From Ligustrum vulgare (taxonomy: Eukaryota; Streptophyta; Magnoliopsida; Lamiales; Oleaceae): a stretch of 64,000 nucleotides of DNA. A program made the position numbers and the translations under genes. This document shows, one piece after another, positions 45,487-56,537 of the stretch. The notes under the pieces were generated by a model. The model ran no database searches, was not told where the DNA came from, and saw only the letters and a list, made by a program, of their open reading frames with translations. The stretch's first letter is position 1. The number at the start of each line of letters is the position of its first letter. The DNA lies in the NCBI GenBank assembly GCA_963555705.1, contig OY743169.1:51822124-51886123 (forward strand), in the 5' to 3' direction.

Positions 45487-45830
45487 GAATTCAGAACATT
45501 TAATAGAATTAAATCCTTCAGAAATAAACGACTTTAAGTATTTAAGAGAAAAACAATTAGAAATTATAAGAGAAGATTTAGGAAGATTTTATAATTTATT
45601 AGACTATGCAATAAAAGAACCCTCATTTACAGATTTTTCATAATTTACTAGAATTATAGTAAATAAAGGAAGAATAATTAGTGATCTAGAGAAAAAATTG
45701 AAGAATTAAATATAATTATTGAAAAAAAGAGTTTAACATATAATAGTATATATTACGCATTTTATGTAAACAATAAATTTAGAGATATAGGCATAACATC
45801 AGAAAACTAAAAGAATTATAACTAGAAGAA
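45487..45830 (+). pseudogene. Pararetrovirus leading small ORF after the leader
   Basis: ATG at 45487 opens a frame of about 52 codons (starts M-N-S-E-H-L-I-E-L-N-P, helical, acidic/basic mix) to a TAA at 45643, with readable continuation (I-I-V-N-K-G-R-I-I-S-D-L-E-K-K) and further frames to about 45830. The A-rich codon use equals that of the viral genes. Being downstream of the leader it would be the first ORF of the circular genome, with the 37681 frame next. No family recognised. Confidence 0.45.
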
Positions 45831-47257
45831 TAACATAGTAATTGAACATTCAAAATTTTTGTTTTTTAACTGTTAGTACAATTGTTAGTACAGTTTGTTA
45901 GTACATATAGCAAGGTCCATTCACAAAAGATGGCTAATATGGTTTGGATTCAAAATAGACCCTAAAGACATCTGCTCATCTGAAATATAAACACCATTAA
46001 AGCATTTGGATTTGGATTTTGATAAAGTCTAGGGAAGAGACAAAAGAAAAATATGCCAAAATATATGAAATCGGGCACCGAAACTCACCTACTGGGGAGT
46101 AACTTTTCAAGGAAAAATCAACTGATTTAATAGGTAGCAAGACTATGCGACGGGAAGCTGGGGAGAAAGGCAAATGTGCTGAAATTTTATGCCTTGAGAA
46201 GAAGATGCCTTTAGAAAATTATTGAAGCATTAAGCATGCCTAAATATATATAATCTTGAGTAATATTAACACGAACCATGAAATAGAAATAAAAAGCAAG
46301 TGTAGAACAAGTTATTTATAAGAGTTCCCTCCTAGTGAGAAAACTTCATTAACTTGCTGCTGTTAAATGAAGAGATTAAAATCTATTTTGACCTCAGTCT
46401 CTTGTTTTAGGGAACTACTCTTAAATCAGTAAATCCGAATGATGTTAACTGTTAATTCAATTGCAGCCTAACATAGAGGATGTTAATTGTAATTTCACTT
46501 GCAGCCCATATATTTCATCTATACTAAATAATCAGCAATTATAACACATACCAGAACCATATGGTGGACGAGATACATGACCTGTTTTAACAAGATGTAA
46601 TAGAAGAAAAAATCGTATAAACATTAAGAAGGTCTTATATTAGAGAGAAAAATCAAAGGCTAACTCCACCTAGATTAAATAAAAATAAGAAACTTGTGGA
46701 CCATAAAAAAAATACTGACCAAAAAATCAAATGAACGTAAAAAAGAACAATAACCCAAAACCTAGACAAAAATCAGGAAGCTCACTGCAATATCAAAAGT
46801 AAAAGACCAGGGCAAGTCATTAAATGAACGTGTGTTGTGAGTTGAACCAAACTGAATAATATTTTGTAGAACCAGCATTGTAATGCTTGCAACATGATAT
46901 CTAGAATATGGTCTAGTCCAATGAGAGAGTACTATAGATTAGGTATGCAATTTTACACGGTACTCTCCCGTTGAAACTAATAAACTCTAATTGAAGTACA
47001 TAGGAAAACTAATAAACTATAATTGAAACTTAAAAGCAAAATGTATTCACCCCTGACCGAGCTTGCTTTTGATCCAATGGGAACAAATAAGCTTTTGTTA
47101 ATGGTGGTGGACACTCCTAAGGTGCATATCCTGCCATTCATAAGTAAAATATCATTTCAAATGAATTCAAAAATTAAAAAATAAAATGTAATTTGATAAA
47201 TTAATCGTCACTTCAACACAAATTGACTATTAGTGGCCCTATTTGGATTCTAATGAA
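45831..47257. other. Intergenic DNA, no gene recognised
   Basis: Mixed-composition DNA right of the viral segment; no coding, RNA or bounded repeat feature was supported. GTTAGTACA recurs three times at about 45870-45905, near the probable viral breakpoint. Confidence 0.3.
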
Positions 47258-47632
47258 TAGAGATGGAAACAAGCCTAGCCACTCATCGGCTCAACTCGTC
47301 AAAACACGAACCACGAACCGTCAATTCGTACTACTCACAAGCTTGGGCACAAGCCAAATGAAGAAACAGAAAAACAAGCCGAGCACAACTCGGCTCGTGA
47401 AAAGGAGGATGGCTCGTGGCAATGAGCCATAAGCTTTACTCCTGGGCTAGTAACACTTTTTTTTTAATCAAAAATCCATTTTTATTGCAGGAAAATATTA
47501 AAAAAAAAAAAGAAGCATGGCTCATGGATTGGGCGCGGCTTGGCTCAGCCTACGAGTTGCATGCTTCAGGCATGAGCCGAGCAATGGGCTCAAAGGGTCG
47601 AGCTAGCTTGGTTCCGCCCATTGCCAACACTA
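47258..47632. mobile_element. hAT-type MITE (375 bp)
   Basis: Termini TAGAGATGGAAAC and (complement of the right end) TAGTGTTGGCAAT, flanked by 8 bp CTAATGAA (47250-47257) and TTAGTGAA (47633-47640), which match at six of eight positions. TAGnGnTGGCAA-like ends and 8 bp duplications fit the hAT superfamily. GCTCGTG/CACGAG and GGCTC motifs recur inside. No transposase. Confidence 0.65.
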
Positions 47633-48095
47633 TTAGTGAATGTATTATTTGCAGATAATCAATACGCGCTCATACAAATCATTTATGGAGACATTATTTC
47701 ACACGACATCGGCATGGTTTTAGAATTTAATAAATTTAGGGATTTCGGTTTTCAATTTCACATAGTAATGCAATGGAAGAGAAGAAAAATTAGAGGAAAT
47801 GAATTGGTTTTCATTTGCTCTACAAAAATTAAAACAGATCTTTTATGAGTTAATTACATGATATCATGCCAATTGTAATGTATTACAAAAATATTAAAAG
47901 TAATTATCTAAATCAGATAAATTACAATCTTTTGATAATTACTTTTTATACTTTTGTAATACATTACATTTGACCTAATTACAAATATTTCATATGTAAT
48001 TTTGTGATAATTTTACAATTATTGTAACTTATATTGATCAGTCATTGAAGAGTGTATGGTGTATGAGAGAGAGCAAAGGGCGTGAAACAAAAGGG

Positions 48096-48118
48096 ATGGG
48101 GAGAGAGAGAGAGAGAGA
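48096..48118. repeat. (GA)n microsatellite
   Basis: GGGGAGAGAGAGAGAGAGAG-type dinucleotide run close to the left end of the adjacent hAT MITE. Confidence 0.85.
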
Positions 48119-48151
48119 GTACAACACAAAGAGCGTGAAACAAAAGGAATG

Positions 48152-48508
48152 TAGTGATGGCAACGGGACGGGTCCCCCGACCCGTGCCCCGTCCCACAAG
48201 AATTTTTCAATTACAAACCCGTCCCTCGACCCGCGAATTTCGGGTTGGGGCGAGTTCGGGGCGGGTCAACCTACCCGCCCCGTTTAATTTTTTTAAATTT
48301 TTTCAGTATTTTTAATTTTTTTTTCTTATTATTTTTTATTAATTTATTTAATCGGGGCGGGTTCGGGTCGGGACAGCCAAACTCACACCCGTCCCGCGAC
48401 TCACCCAGGTCCGGGGAAATCGCCCCATACCTACCCCACCGACTCACGGGGCGGGATTTTTTCGTCCCATTAAGGACGGGTTCGGGTCGAGTTTTTTTGC
48501 CATCTCTA
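48152..48508. mobile_element. GC-rich hAT-type MITE (357 bp)
   Basis: Termini TAGTGATGGCAA and (complement) TAGAGATGGCAA, flanked by identical 8 bp AAGGAATG at 48144-48151 and 48509-48516, a textbook hAT target duplication. The inside is dominated by CGGGTC/GACCCG and GGGGCGGG motifs around an AT-rich centre. There is no transposase; apparent open frames across it (48045-48577) are by-products of its composition. Confidence 0.85.
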
Positions 48509-48582
48509 AAGGAATGGGAGGGAGGGGGGAATGCAATTAGATTGTGCTGGGCTAATGGACTAAAAATAAAAAAATAAAAATT

Positions 48583-49125
48583 AGGGATAATTGCACTCCA
48601 TGTTATTTTTATATTCCCAATGAAATTTTACTTGTTTAAAATTTTAACTAATTTTTACTAATTTTCCTTTTTTCTTTTAAGCTTTAATATATTATCATCA
48701 ACACTGCATTACCAATGCCATGCAACCTCCATTTTCCTCTGGTCCTGCTCTAGAGACCTACTCAGATTTTGTGTGTTGTTGAAAGATGTCACTATTGAAA
48801 TTTCATCAATTCTATAACATGTTTGATCAAATGTCTAATTGTCTATGATGAAAAAATATTATAAAAAGTTAAAAATATCTAGGAATGATATTAAAATTAA
48901 GCTATAAGTATCGTAAAAATTTGAAAAGTATCGGATTATAATACAAAAAATTTGAAAAAAGTATTGTAAGTATCATGGTGTATTACTTTAAAAGTATCAT
49001 ACTATGATACTTGTTCTGAAAAAGTAAATTTCATTGACAAGATTTTTTGAAGTATTGAGCAGTAATATTTTTAAAGAACATAAATTTTAATTATGATATT
49101 AAAAGTTGGCTATTTGTGCAAATAC
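48583..49125. repeat. Dispersed repeat, copy 1 (AGTATCAT-rich)
   Basis: Begins TAATTGCACTCCATG, contains repeated AAAGTATC/GATACTTT motifs and AAAATTTGAAAA, and ends near AAAAGTTGGCTATTTGTGCAAATAC. The same order of motifs occurs at 58367-59170, indicating a common family. No coding capacity. Confidence 0.6.
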
Positions 49126-49262
49126 ATTAAATATCATTGTTTTGGGCCAATAATTTTGGATGTAGTTTTGGACAGCCCTTGATTGTAGCCTTAGGCGACC
49201 ACCCCACCCCCCAATCCACTTCTGGGTGTAATTATGGGTAGTCGAATTCACTAGAAATTAGT

Positions 49263-49338
49263 CAGTGTTCAGGTCCATTTGATTATGAAAATGAATAATT
49301 CAGTGTTTAGGTCCATTTGATTATGAAAATGAATAATC
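49263..49338. repeat. 38 bp tandem duplication
   Basis: CAGTGTTCAGGTCCATTTGA at 49263 recurs at 49301 with one or two differences, followed by TTATGAAAATGAATAAT in both. Confidence 0.85.
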
Positions 49339-49599
49339 GGTGGAAAGAAAATATCTTCCATGCAAAAAAATTTCATAAAAATGATTTTCATGAAAAATAT
49401 TAATTGAATGTGTATGATTGGTTTAATTATGTATGTGAAAAAAGTGAGAAATTTTCAAGTTTTGTTATTTGATTATCAATATTTTTCATGACAAACAAAT
49501 CAAAATTTAGCTATTTTAATAAGTTTTTCTAATTTTTTTCACATATTTGTACTTAATAATAATATTAATTTCTAAAAAAATAAGTCAATTAACAACAAC

Positions 49600-50300
49600 A
49601 AAAACGATGTGATCCGAGATAGGAGATCAGATGAGAAACTAAGATACGAGTGATGCCACAATAATTTGCATGGAAAGCGAGCAAGTTTCGTATTGGGCCC
49701 GAACCAAGAATCAAACCGGATTAAGTTATTTTAAAAGAATGAAAAAAGATGCAGCCGAGGCTACCACGCGATCGCGTGGTGAAGAGGAGTGCGTGATCGC
49801 GTGATGATACGAAAATTTCACCCGAGACTTTCAGGCAACTCCACGCGATCGCGACAAGTTTGCCTCCGCGATCGAGCTGTTGACAACGAAGCATATTTTC
49901 GCAATTTCAATTTAATTTCCATTTTATTAATTATTAATTCTATTTTTGAACCCTAATGCGGCTAGGGTTAGTGATAGGTCGTTTTTTAATTATATTGTGC
50001 ATATTTTCATTATTGTAAGACAACTTTGATAATTATTGATTGAATTGAGAGTTTTTTCTTTGAAATGTGAGTTTTCCCTTTTCTTGATCTTCAAGAACGA
50101 TTCTGAACTTATCAAATATTTGTAAAATATTTGTGGCGTTTACCCAACGAACTTATCAAGGTATTAACATCCCTTGTGACGTTCACCAATCTTGGTTCAT
50201 ATTCCGTATCATTCTTGCGTCGTGAATATTGGGTCAAAGTTTTATCGTCAATTCTATCTTTTAATTCCATTGTTTTCTTTCCTGTTTTCTTGTGTTTTGC
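49600..50300 (+). repeat. LTR-like fragment with CGCGATCGCG motifs
   Basis: CCACGCGATCGCGTGG (49765-49780), GTGATCGCGTG, CCACGCGATCGCG and CGCGATCG occur within 100 bp, followed by AACCCTAATGCGGCTAGGGTT and a T-rich tail, a pattern seen in long gypsy LTRs. No boundaries, primer site or polyprotein are present, so a solo or truncated LTR is only the best guess. Confidence 0.35.
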
Positions 50301-50565
50301 TTAATTTAGATCTTCCTTATCGTTGTGTCGTTTATTCCACTTTCTTCGTCGTTTTTCTTGAGTGGGATCGCTTCGGTCAAATGCGACAAAAAAAAATTTC
50401 CAAGTTACATGGAATAATTTTATCGACACAAAGGGAAGACATTTTCCAGGAAATCAAGGCAAAACAAGTCACGTGACCTAAAGCTAGGAAAAATTTGCCT
50501 TGAAAATATTCAAGCCAACAAACAGAGAGAAAGTGGAAAAAAAGACAAACATTTTTCATTTTCTT

Positions 50566-51195
50566 TGTTGATGCATTTTGGACCAGCCCATTAGATGCCC
50601 AAGAGATAAACCAGCTAGACCGGTTTGAAGCCCAACTTTGATCTGCACATTTTCTGCTTGGATCAAATATATGGGAGCCCAACACTTAATCCTGAAGCCC
50701 AAAACTGCACAACCCGAAATTGAGGCCCATGATCACCACCGTCTTTATTTGCATTGTTGGATCTGTTAATCCTGATCTCATCCGTCCACCTGGGAATAAA
50801 GCTTATTTGAGACGCTTTGGTTACTCACTTTTTGATCCAGATTCATTCTCAGACTCTCTCTCTCTCTCTCTCTCCTTCTTCTTCTTCGTCTTCTCTCTAA
50901 AAAGGGAAAAACTCTCATATTTTTCTCGCAATTCTTTGTGGTTAAATCTCTGATTCCTAGTGCATAATCAGAGTAATCTTCTTTGTGGTTATTTACAGTT
51001 TGATACTGTAATTTCTTAGTGGTTTTTATGCGAGATTTTTTAGTTTATTCTGAGTTTTGAGCAATCCGTAGAAATCTGTATATTTTCATTTGATACTTTG
51101 CGATTCCTGTGATTAATAAGATTTCTTTGATATTTTATTTTTGAAATCGTATATGTATTACTTTGTGGTTGATTCTGAGCATTGGTTTCTTAACA
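50566..51195 (+). repeat. 5' LTR of the 50.6-57.2 kb copia element
   Basis: 630 bp, TG...CA ends, preceded by TTCTT. Contains a (TC)n(CTT)n tract at about 50857-50893 that is shorter in the 3' LTR, and a repeated 'TCTTTGTGGTT' motif. Confidence 0.95.
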
Positions 51196-51196
51196 G

Positions 51197-51209
51197 TGGT
51201 ATCAAAGCC
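51197..51209 (+). other. Primer binding site of the copia element
   Basis: TGGTATCAAAGCC, one mismatch from the tRNA-Met-type TGGTATCAGAGCC, one base after the LTR end. Confidence 0.85.
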
Positions 51210-52218
51210 TTAGGGTTCGCGTAATAAACATTGTTTTGACTCAGATCTTTTTAGATCCAGACGATTTCTTTGTGGATCTGTGATTTTCTGAATTTTTCTT
51301 TGTGGTTTCTGAACATTACGTTTCAGGGTTTTCAGATCTTGGTGGTAATCTTTGAGAAAAATAATTTTCTTAAAGTTTTATGAAAACTTTCTTTAAATTT
51401 TTTTTGTTTTTCTGGAAATTTATGTTTTCAGATTTTTTGAAAAATTTTTGGGAAATTTTTCAATATACTATTTGTGGTATACATTGCTTAGTGGAATTAT
51501 TGTTTAAAACCTATTTTCAAAATTAGGTTTTTTCTCTGTTTTGATTTTCTGGATCATTTAATTCTGGGTCTTACATTTTCTTTGGATCTTTTGATTTTGT
51601 TTCAGTATATTTCGTTATAAATATACTGAAATACTTAATTAGATCCTACATCTTGGTGGCTGATTTTCGTGGCATATCTGGAAAGCTTAGTGGTACTGAA
51701 CTTGTGAGTTCTAAATCTTTGTGGATTAATATCTTTGTGGAGCTGCAGTCATATAAAAATCTTCATCAGGTGATATCTTTTAATTACTGCACAATATACT
51801 GCTATTTGTTTTCAATTCTTGGTTCTTTCCAAAATCTCTCCGTTGAAGCCTATTTTTGGACCCCAATCCTCACCTTTGTCCAGGATTTCTTGAGAATCCG
51901 GGAATCTGAGGGAGCTTGGGCTGACCCATAATAGGTTGAGGGATATACTAGAAGAACTATTTTTCAGTATATTAGTTCTTAGTAGTTTTCTTGATAAGCC
52001 TGTTTTCTATTATTAATTTGTGATCACCTTGATTGCCTTACTCTCTGATAATTGTTTTAGAGACTGTGTCTTATATCCTGATCTTTGTGGAATGTTTCTG
52101 ATAATTCTTGACTTCTGTGATTATACCTTGCATTTCAGTCTGTCTGTCTATTCTTGATTTGAAGTAATAAAGCCTCAACTCTTGATAAATTCTTTCAAAT
52201 ATTTTAGTCATTACTTCA
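51210..52218 (+). other. Untranslated leader of the copia element
   Basis: About 1 kb, T-rich and with repeated 'TTTGTGG' phrases, between the primer site and the first gag ATG (52219). No coding domain seen. Confidence 0.6.
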
Positions 52219-53223
52219 ATGGCTACTATAAAAGTAGATGTTGAAGTATGGAACAGCAAGGGGTATTTTAATCTCTGGAGCCAGAAAATGAAGGCTTTGT
52301 TATTGCAAATGAAATGTGCCAAAGCCATTGATCAGTTTTGGCCTTTGAATTTATCTCAGGATAGACAAATTGAAATGGATGAAACTGCATGGAGTACTAT
52401 TTTTCTTCATCTGTCTGATAATGTGATTAGACAAATAGGGAAAACTAAAACTGCTATGGGACTTTGGGAAAAATTAGAAGAGGTTTATGATACTGTTTCT
52501 TTGCCTGATAAGTGCTTCTTGTGGAAACAATATTTTTATTTCAAATTTGATCCATCTAAGGATATGGATGATAATATGAGTAGGTTTACTAAGATCACAC
52601 AGTCTTTTAAATTGTGATGAAAAACTTACTGATGAACAAAAGGTTGTGTGTTTACTGAATACTATGGGTGATAAGTTCAAAGACCTTAAGAATGCACTTG
52701 AATATGGTGGCCAGAAATTGACTACAGAAATTGTTCACACTTTTCTTAAAAACAAGGAACTTGAGTTTAAAAATAATCCTAAAGAGACCTATAGTGTTAT
52801 AGGATCTTCTAAGAACAAGAATTCCTTTAGGAACAATAAGTCTGTGAGTAATTTCAATAAAAATTGGAATACTTCTAATAATAATAGAACTTGGAATAGT
52901 GTGAACAGTAAGCCTGCAAGAGGAAACTTTCTAAATAAAGTCAATTTCAATATGTCTAATGACAACACCTATAGAGGACAAAATAATTCTAGGAATCAGA
53001 CCAATTTTAGAGGTTATGATAATTCTAGAAATCAAGACAACCTTAGTAATCAGAATAATGTCAGGGGGCAAGACAATACTGGGGGATTAGATAATATAAA
53101 TAAACCCAGACTTTGTTTCTATTGTGGGCAACCTGGACATCACATTAAAAATTGTTTCAAAAGGAAGAATGAAATTGGAACCAGTAACCAAACAGAGGCT
53201 ACAGTCCAAGATAATAATGGTGT
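52219..53223 (+). pseudogene. copia Gag with CCHC zinc knuckle
   Basis: ATG 52219 opens M-A-T-I-K-V-D-V-E-V-W-N-S-K-G-Y-F-N-L-W, then W-S-Q-K-M-K-A-L-L, a copia Gag N-terminus. A one-frame shift near 52610 moves the continuation into 52646-53317, which has G-D-K-F-K-D-L-K-N-A-L, an Asn-rich linker with F-R-G/R-G-Q repeats, and the zinc knuckle C-F-Y-C-G-Q-P-G-H-H-I-K-N-C (about 53113-53155). Assembles virus-like particles in intact elements; here split into two frames. Confidence 0.85.
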
Positions 53224-53370
53224 GGTATATGTTACTATTGAATCTGACAATAAACATGAATGGATACTTGATTCTGGATGCACTTTTCATATGTGGTGTG
53301 GTATATGTTACTATTGAATCTGACAATAAACATAAATGGATACTTGATTCTGGATGCACTTTTCATATGT
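53219..53370 (+). repeat. 76 bp tandem duplication across the protease active site
   Basis: 53219-53294 and 53295-53370 are consecutive 76 bp copies differing at one obvious site (CATGAA versus CATAAA). Each contains the W-I-L-D-S-G-C-T-F-H-M protease active site. As 76 is not divisible by three, the duplication shifts the frame: the upstream frame ends at 53315-53317 and the second copy is read in another. Confidence 0.9.
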
Positions 53371-54603
53371 GTCCTGAAAGAAATTTTTTTCTGACTTCTG
53401 TAGTGACTATAATGGTTCTGTGAAACTTGGAAACAATGTGATTTGTGATGTTAAAGGAACAGGTAACATACATTTGAACTTGAAAATAACAAGACATTAG
53501 TCTTGAATCAAACTAGATATGTGTTTGATTTAAAAAGAAATTTGATTTCACTTGGTGTGCTTGATTCTGAATCCTATGAGATAAGATTGCATAAAGGTTA
53601 CCTATCTATCTTTAAAGGTAATCTGTTACTTTCCTGCACTCCCAAAATCAATGGAATTTATGTCTTAAATACTTTTCCTCTATGTGCTAAATCTTTTAAT
53701 GTTGTTTTTTATACTGATAAAACTACTTTATGGCATAAAAGGCTTGGTCACTTAGGAGAAAAAGGTTTAAAATTACTTGAAAAGAAAGGTATTTTTGGTA
53801 AAGATGTTTTACAAAAACTTGATTTTTGTGAGAAATGCATTTTGGGAAAGCAGAAGAGGAACTCTTTTGGAAAAGGGATTCATAAATCAAGTGACATACT
53901 TGAATATTTACATGCTGATTCATGGGGCCCTGCTCCAGTTAATTCTGTTTCAGGCTTTAGATATTTCTTGTTGATTGTTGATGATTTTTCTAGAAAATTT
54001 TGGGTTCATTTGTGAAAGACTAAAAATGCTACTGTGTGGACATTTAAAAATTGAATCACTTTAGTTCAAAATTTGAAAGACAAAAGGGTCAAAATTATTA
54101 GGACAGACAATGGCCTTGAGTTTTGTAATCAGGATTTTGATTCCTTCTGTAGCAGTCTAGGTATTCTTAGGAACAGGACTGTTGCATACAGTCCACAACA
54201 AAATGAGGTTGCTGAAAGAATGAATAGGATACTCTTAGAAAGAACTAGGAGTCTTTTACTTGATTCTAATCTGCCTAAAACTTTTTGGGGTGAAGCAGTC
54301 AAAACAGCTTCATATTTGATTAATCTTTCTCCATGTAGTCCTATTGATTTTAAAATTCCTGATCAAATTTGGAACAATTCTCTTCCAGATTTTTCTAAAC
54401 TGAAAATTTTTGGGTATACTGCTTACTCACACCAAACTGAGACTAAACTTGATTCCAGGTCACTGAAATGTGTTTTTCTAGGATATGGAGAAGAAGTTAA
54501 AGGTTATAGGCTGTGGGTGAAAGATCAGGGAGGTTGTAGGGTCATTTTAAGTAGATCAGTTGTTTTTATGAAAATTTCTTTCCTTGTAAAAATGAAATTT
54601 TAA
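53295..54603 (+). pseudogene. copia protease end, GAG-pre-integrase and integrase
   Basis: After the duplicated D-S-G site, 53503-54015 carries the GAG-pre-integrase block (L-W-H-K-R-L-G-H-L-G, then C-E-K-C-I-L-G-K-Q) and the start of the integrase core (H-A-D-S-W-G-P, then L-L-I-V-D-D-F-S-R-K-F-W). In-frame stops at 54013 and shortly after interrupt it. 54073-54603, in the same frame, continues with I-I-R-T-D-N-G-L-E-F, Y-S-P-Q-Q-N-E-V-A-E-R-M-N-R and F-W-G-E-A-V-K-T-A: the D-D-E catalytic triad is all present, but on separate frames. Confidence 0.85.
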
Positions 54604-54656
54604 CTGATTCTATTAGTGAACAAGATTTTCTTACTTCTGAACTGAGTACAGACCAT

Positions 54657-56482
54657 TTGAGTGATGAAAATGGTCTGCCCAATACTCAGTTTCAGGAGGA
54701 GCAACCCCTACATTCACCAAATATTACTCCTTGTCATGTTTCACCTAATACTGATCCTATTCCTGAAAATATTTCTGATACTGAAACAGATTTAAATCTT
54801 GATAATTACTTGTTAGCCAGGGATAGAACTAGAAGGGAGATTAGACCTTCTGCTAGATATGATGATCTTGATTTTGTATTTGCTTTTACACATTCTGAAC
54901 CATTTCTGTATGAACCTGAATCTTTTGAAAAAGCTATGTCTTCTCCTGATTCTAAACTGTGGCTTGCAGCCATGCAAGAAGAGATGGATTCTCTTATTAA
55001 AAATGGCACATGGACATTAGTCAGTGAACCTGTTAAAACTAGGATAATAGACTGTAAGTGGATTTTCAAAATAAAAGAAGGTGACTCAAAAGCTATAACA
55101 CCTAGATATAAGGCTAGGCTTGTAGCAAAATGATTTTCTCAAAAGGAAGGAAGGAATAGATTATAATGAAATATTTTCACCAGTTGTTAAATATACTTCT
55201 ATTAGAATATTATTTGCTCTAGTTACTCAATTTGACTTGGAATTAAAACAAATGGATGTTAAAACTGCCTTCCTGTATGGTTTTTTGGATGAAACTATTT
55301 ACATGCAACAACCTAAAGGTTTTGAAAAACTTGATAAATCTGATTTGGTATGTTTTCTGAAAAAATCACTTTATGGCTTGAAACAAGCCCCTAGACAATG
55401 GTATAAGAGATTTGATTTTATATTCAAAGTCTAAATTTACAAAAGAGCCAATATGATTCTTGCTTTTATTATAAGATTGATAATTCTGATTTTATGTATT
55501 TGTTATTATATGTTGATGACATGTTGATTGCTGGCCCTAATATGCATGAGCTTAACTTGATGAAAAATAAACTGCATTCTGAATTTGAGATGAAAGACCT
55601 AGGGCATGCTAAAAGAATTTTAGTTATGGATATTTTTAGGGATAGACAATATAGAAATCTATTTTTAAACCAAAAGCATTACATAGAAAAAGTTTTAACT
55701 AGATTTAATTTGATTGATTCCAAGCCTGTTTCTCTGCCTTTGCCTGCACACTTTAAATTGTCAGCTGATCATTGCCCTAAATCTGCAGAAGAAGAACTTA
55801 AAATGAAAAATGTACCTTATTCAAATGCTATAAGATCTGTTATGTATCTTATGGTGTGCACTAGACCTGATATTGTTTTTGCTGTTAGTGTCCTTAGTAG
55901 ATTTATGAGTAATATTGGTGAATTACACTGGGAAGCTGTGAAATCTCTTTTAAAGTATCTTAAAGGTTCTCCAAATCTGAGTTAGTGTTTTCTAAAGCAA
56001 AACATGATTTCAAATTAAAAGGTTTTGTAGACTCAAACTTTGCAAGAAACGTAGATAATAGAAAGTCTACCTCTGCATATTTCTTTACATTAAATAACTC
56101 ATGCATTAGCTGAAAATCACAATTACAGAAACTTGTGGCACTGTCTTCAACTGAGGCAGAATACATTGTTGCCATAGATGCTGTAAAAGAGTGTATATGG
56201 CTGAAAGGTTTGTTATCTGAAATTACTATTATTGATAATTCTGCTATTGAGCTTTGTACTGATAGCTTAAGTGATTTACACTTATGTAAAAATCCTGTCT
56301 TTCATAACAAGTCAAAGCACACTGATGTTAAATTTCACTTCATTAGGGATATAACTGAAAAGGGTGTTATTAAACTTGTTAAAATTTCAATTCAATTGAA
56401 TCCTGCAAATGCAGGAACTAAAATAATCCCTATAAACAAATTTAAAGATGCTTTGAATTCTCTTAAATTATTAGAATTTTGA
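54657..56482 (+). pseudogene. copia reverse transcriptase and RNase H
   Basis: 54657-55133 has the RT entry (W-L-A-A-M-Q-E-E-M-D-S-L, then K-W-I-F-K-I-K) to a TGA; 55237-55434 has Q-M-D-V-K-T-A-F-L-Y-G and Y-G-L-K-Q-A-P-R-Q-W; 55494-55985 has the catalytic L-L-Y-V-D-D-M-L-I and R-P-D-I-V-F-A-V; 56135-56482 is the RNase H end (L-S-S-T-E-A-E-Y and K-H-T-D-V-K-F-H-F-I-R-D). Each change of frame marks an indel. All key motifs survive, so decay is fairly recent. Confidence 0.85.
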
Positions 56483-56522
56483 TACTGCAATGTTTTCTTA
56501 TGTCTACAGGTGTGCTGAACCA

Positions 56523-56537
56523 AATTGAGGTGGAGAA
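56523..56537 (+). other. Polypurine tract of the copia element
   Basis: AATTGAGGTGGAGAA directly before TGTTGATG of the 3' LTR; primer for plus-strand DNA synthesis. Confidence 0.75.

Larger units (their letters stand above)
37600..45830 (+). mobile_element. Endogenous pararetrovirus (Caulimoviridae, cavemo-/solendovirus-like order)
   Basis: A contiguous, very A-rich (on the plus strand) ~8.2 kb segment with the order: small ORF, tRNA-Met primer site, coat with zinc knuckle, 30K movement protein in the same frame, protease-like domain, protease-RT-RNase H, transactivator-like ORF, promoter and leader, then a second small ORF. Coat before movement protein in one frame is the arrangement of cavemoviruses and solendoviruses, unlike badnaviruses, caulimoviruses or petuviruses. 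The end segments do not repeat each other, so it looks like one circular genome opened between the two small ORFs. Stops and frameshifts in every gene show it is inactive. Integration breakpoints are approximate. Confidence 0.85.

Noticed and set aside
48045..48577. Open frames over the GC-rich patch
   Set aside because: Explained by the GC-rich hAT MITE 48152-48508; low-complexity products.
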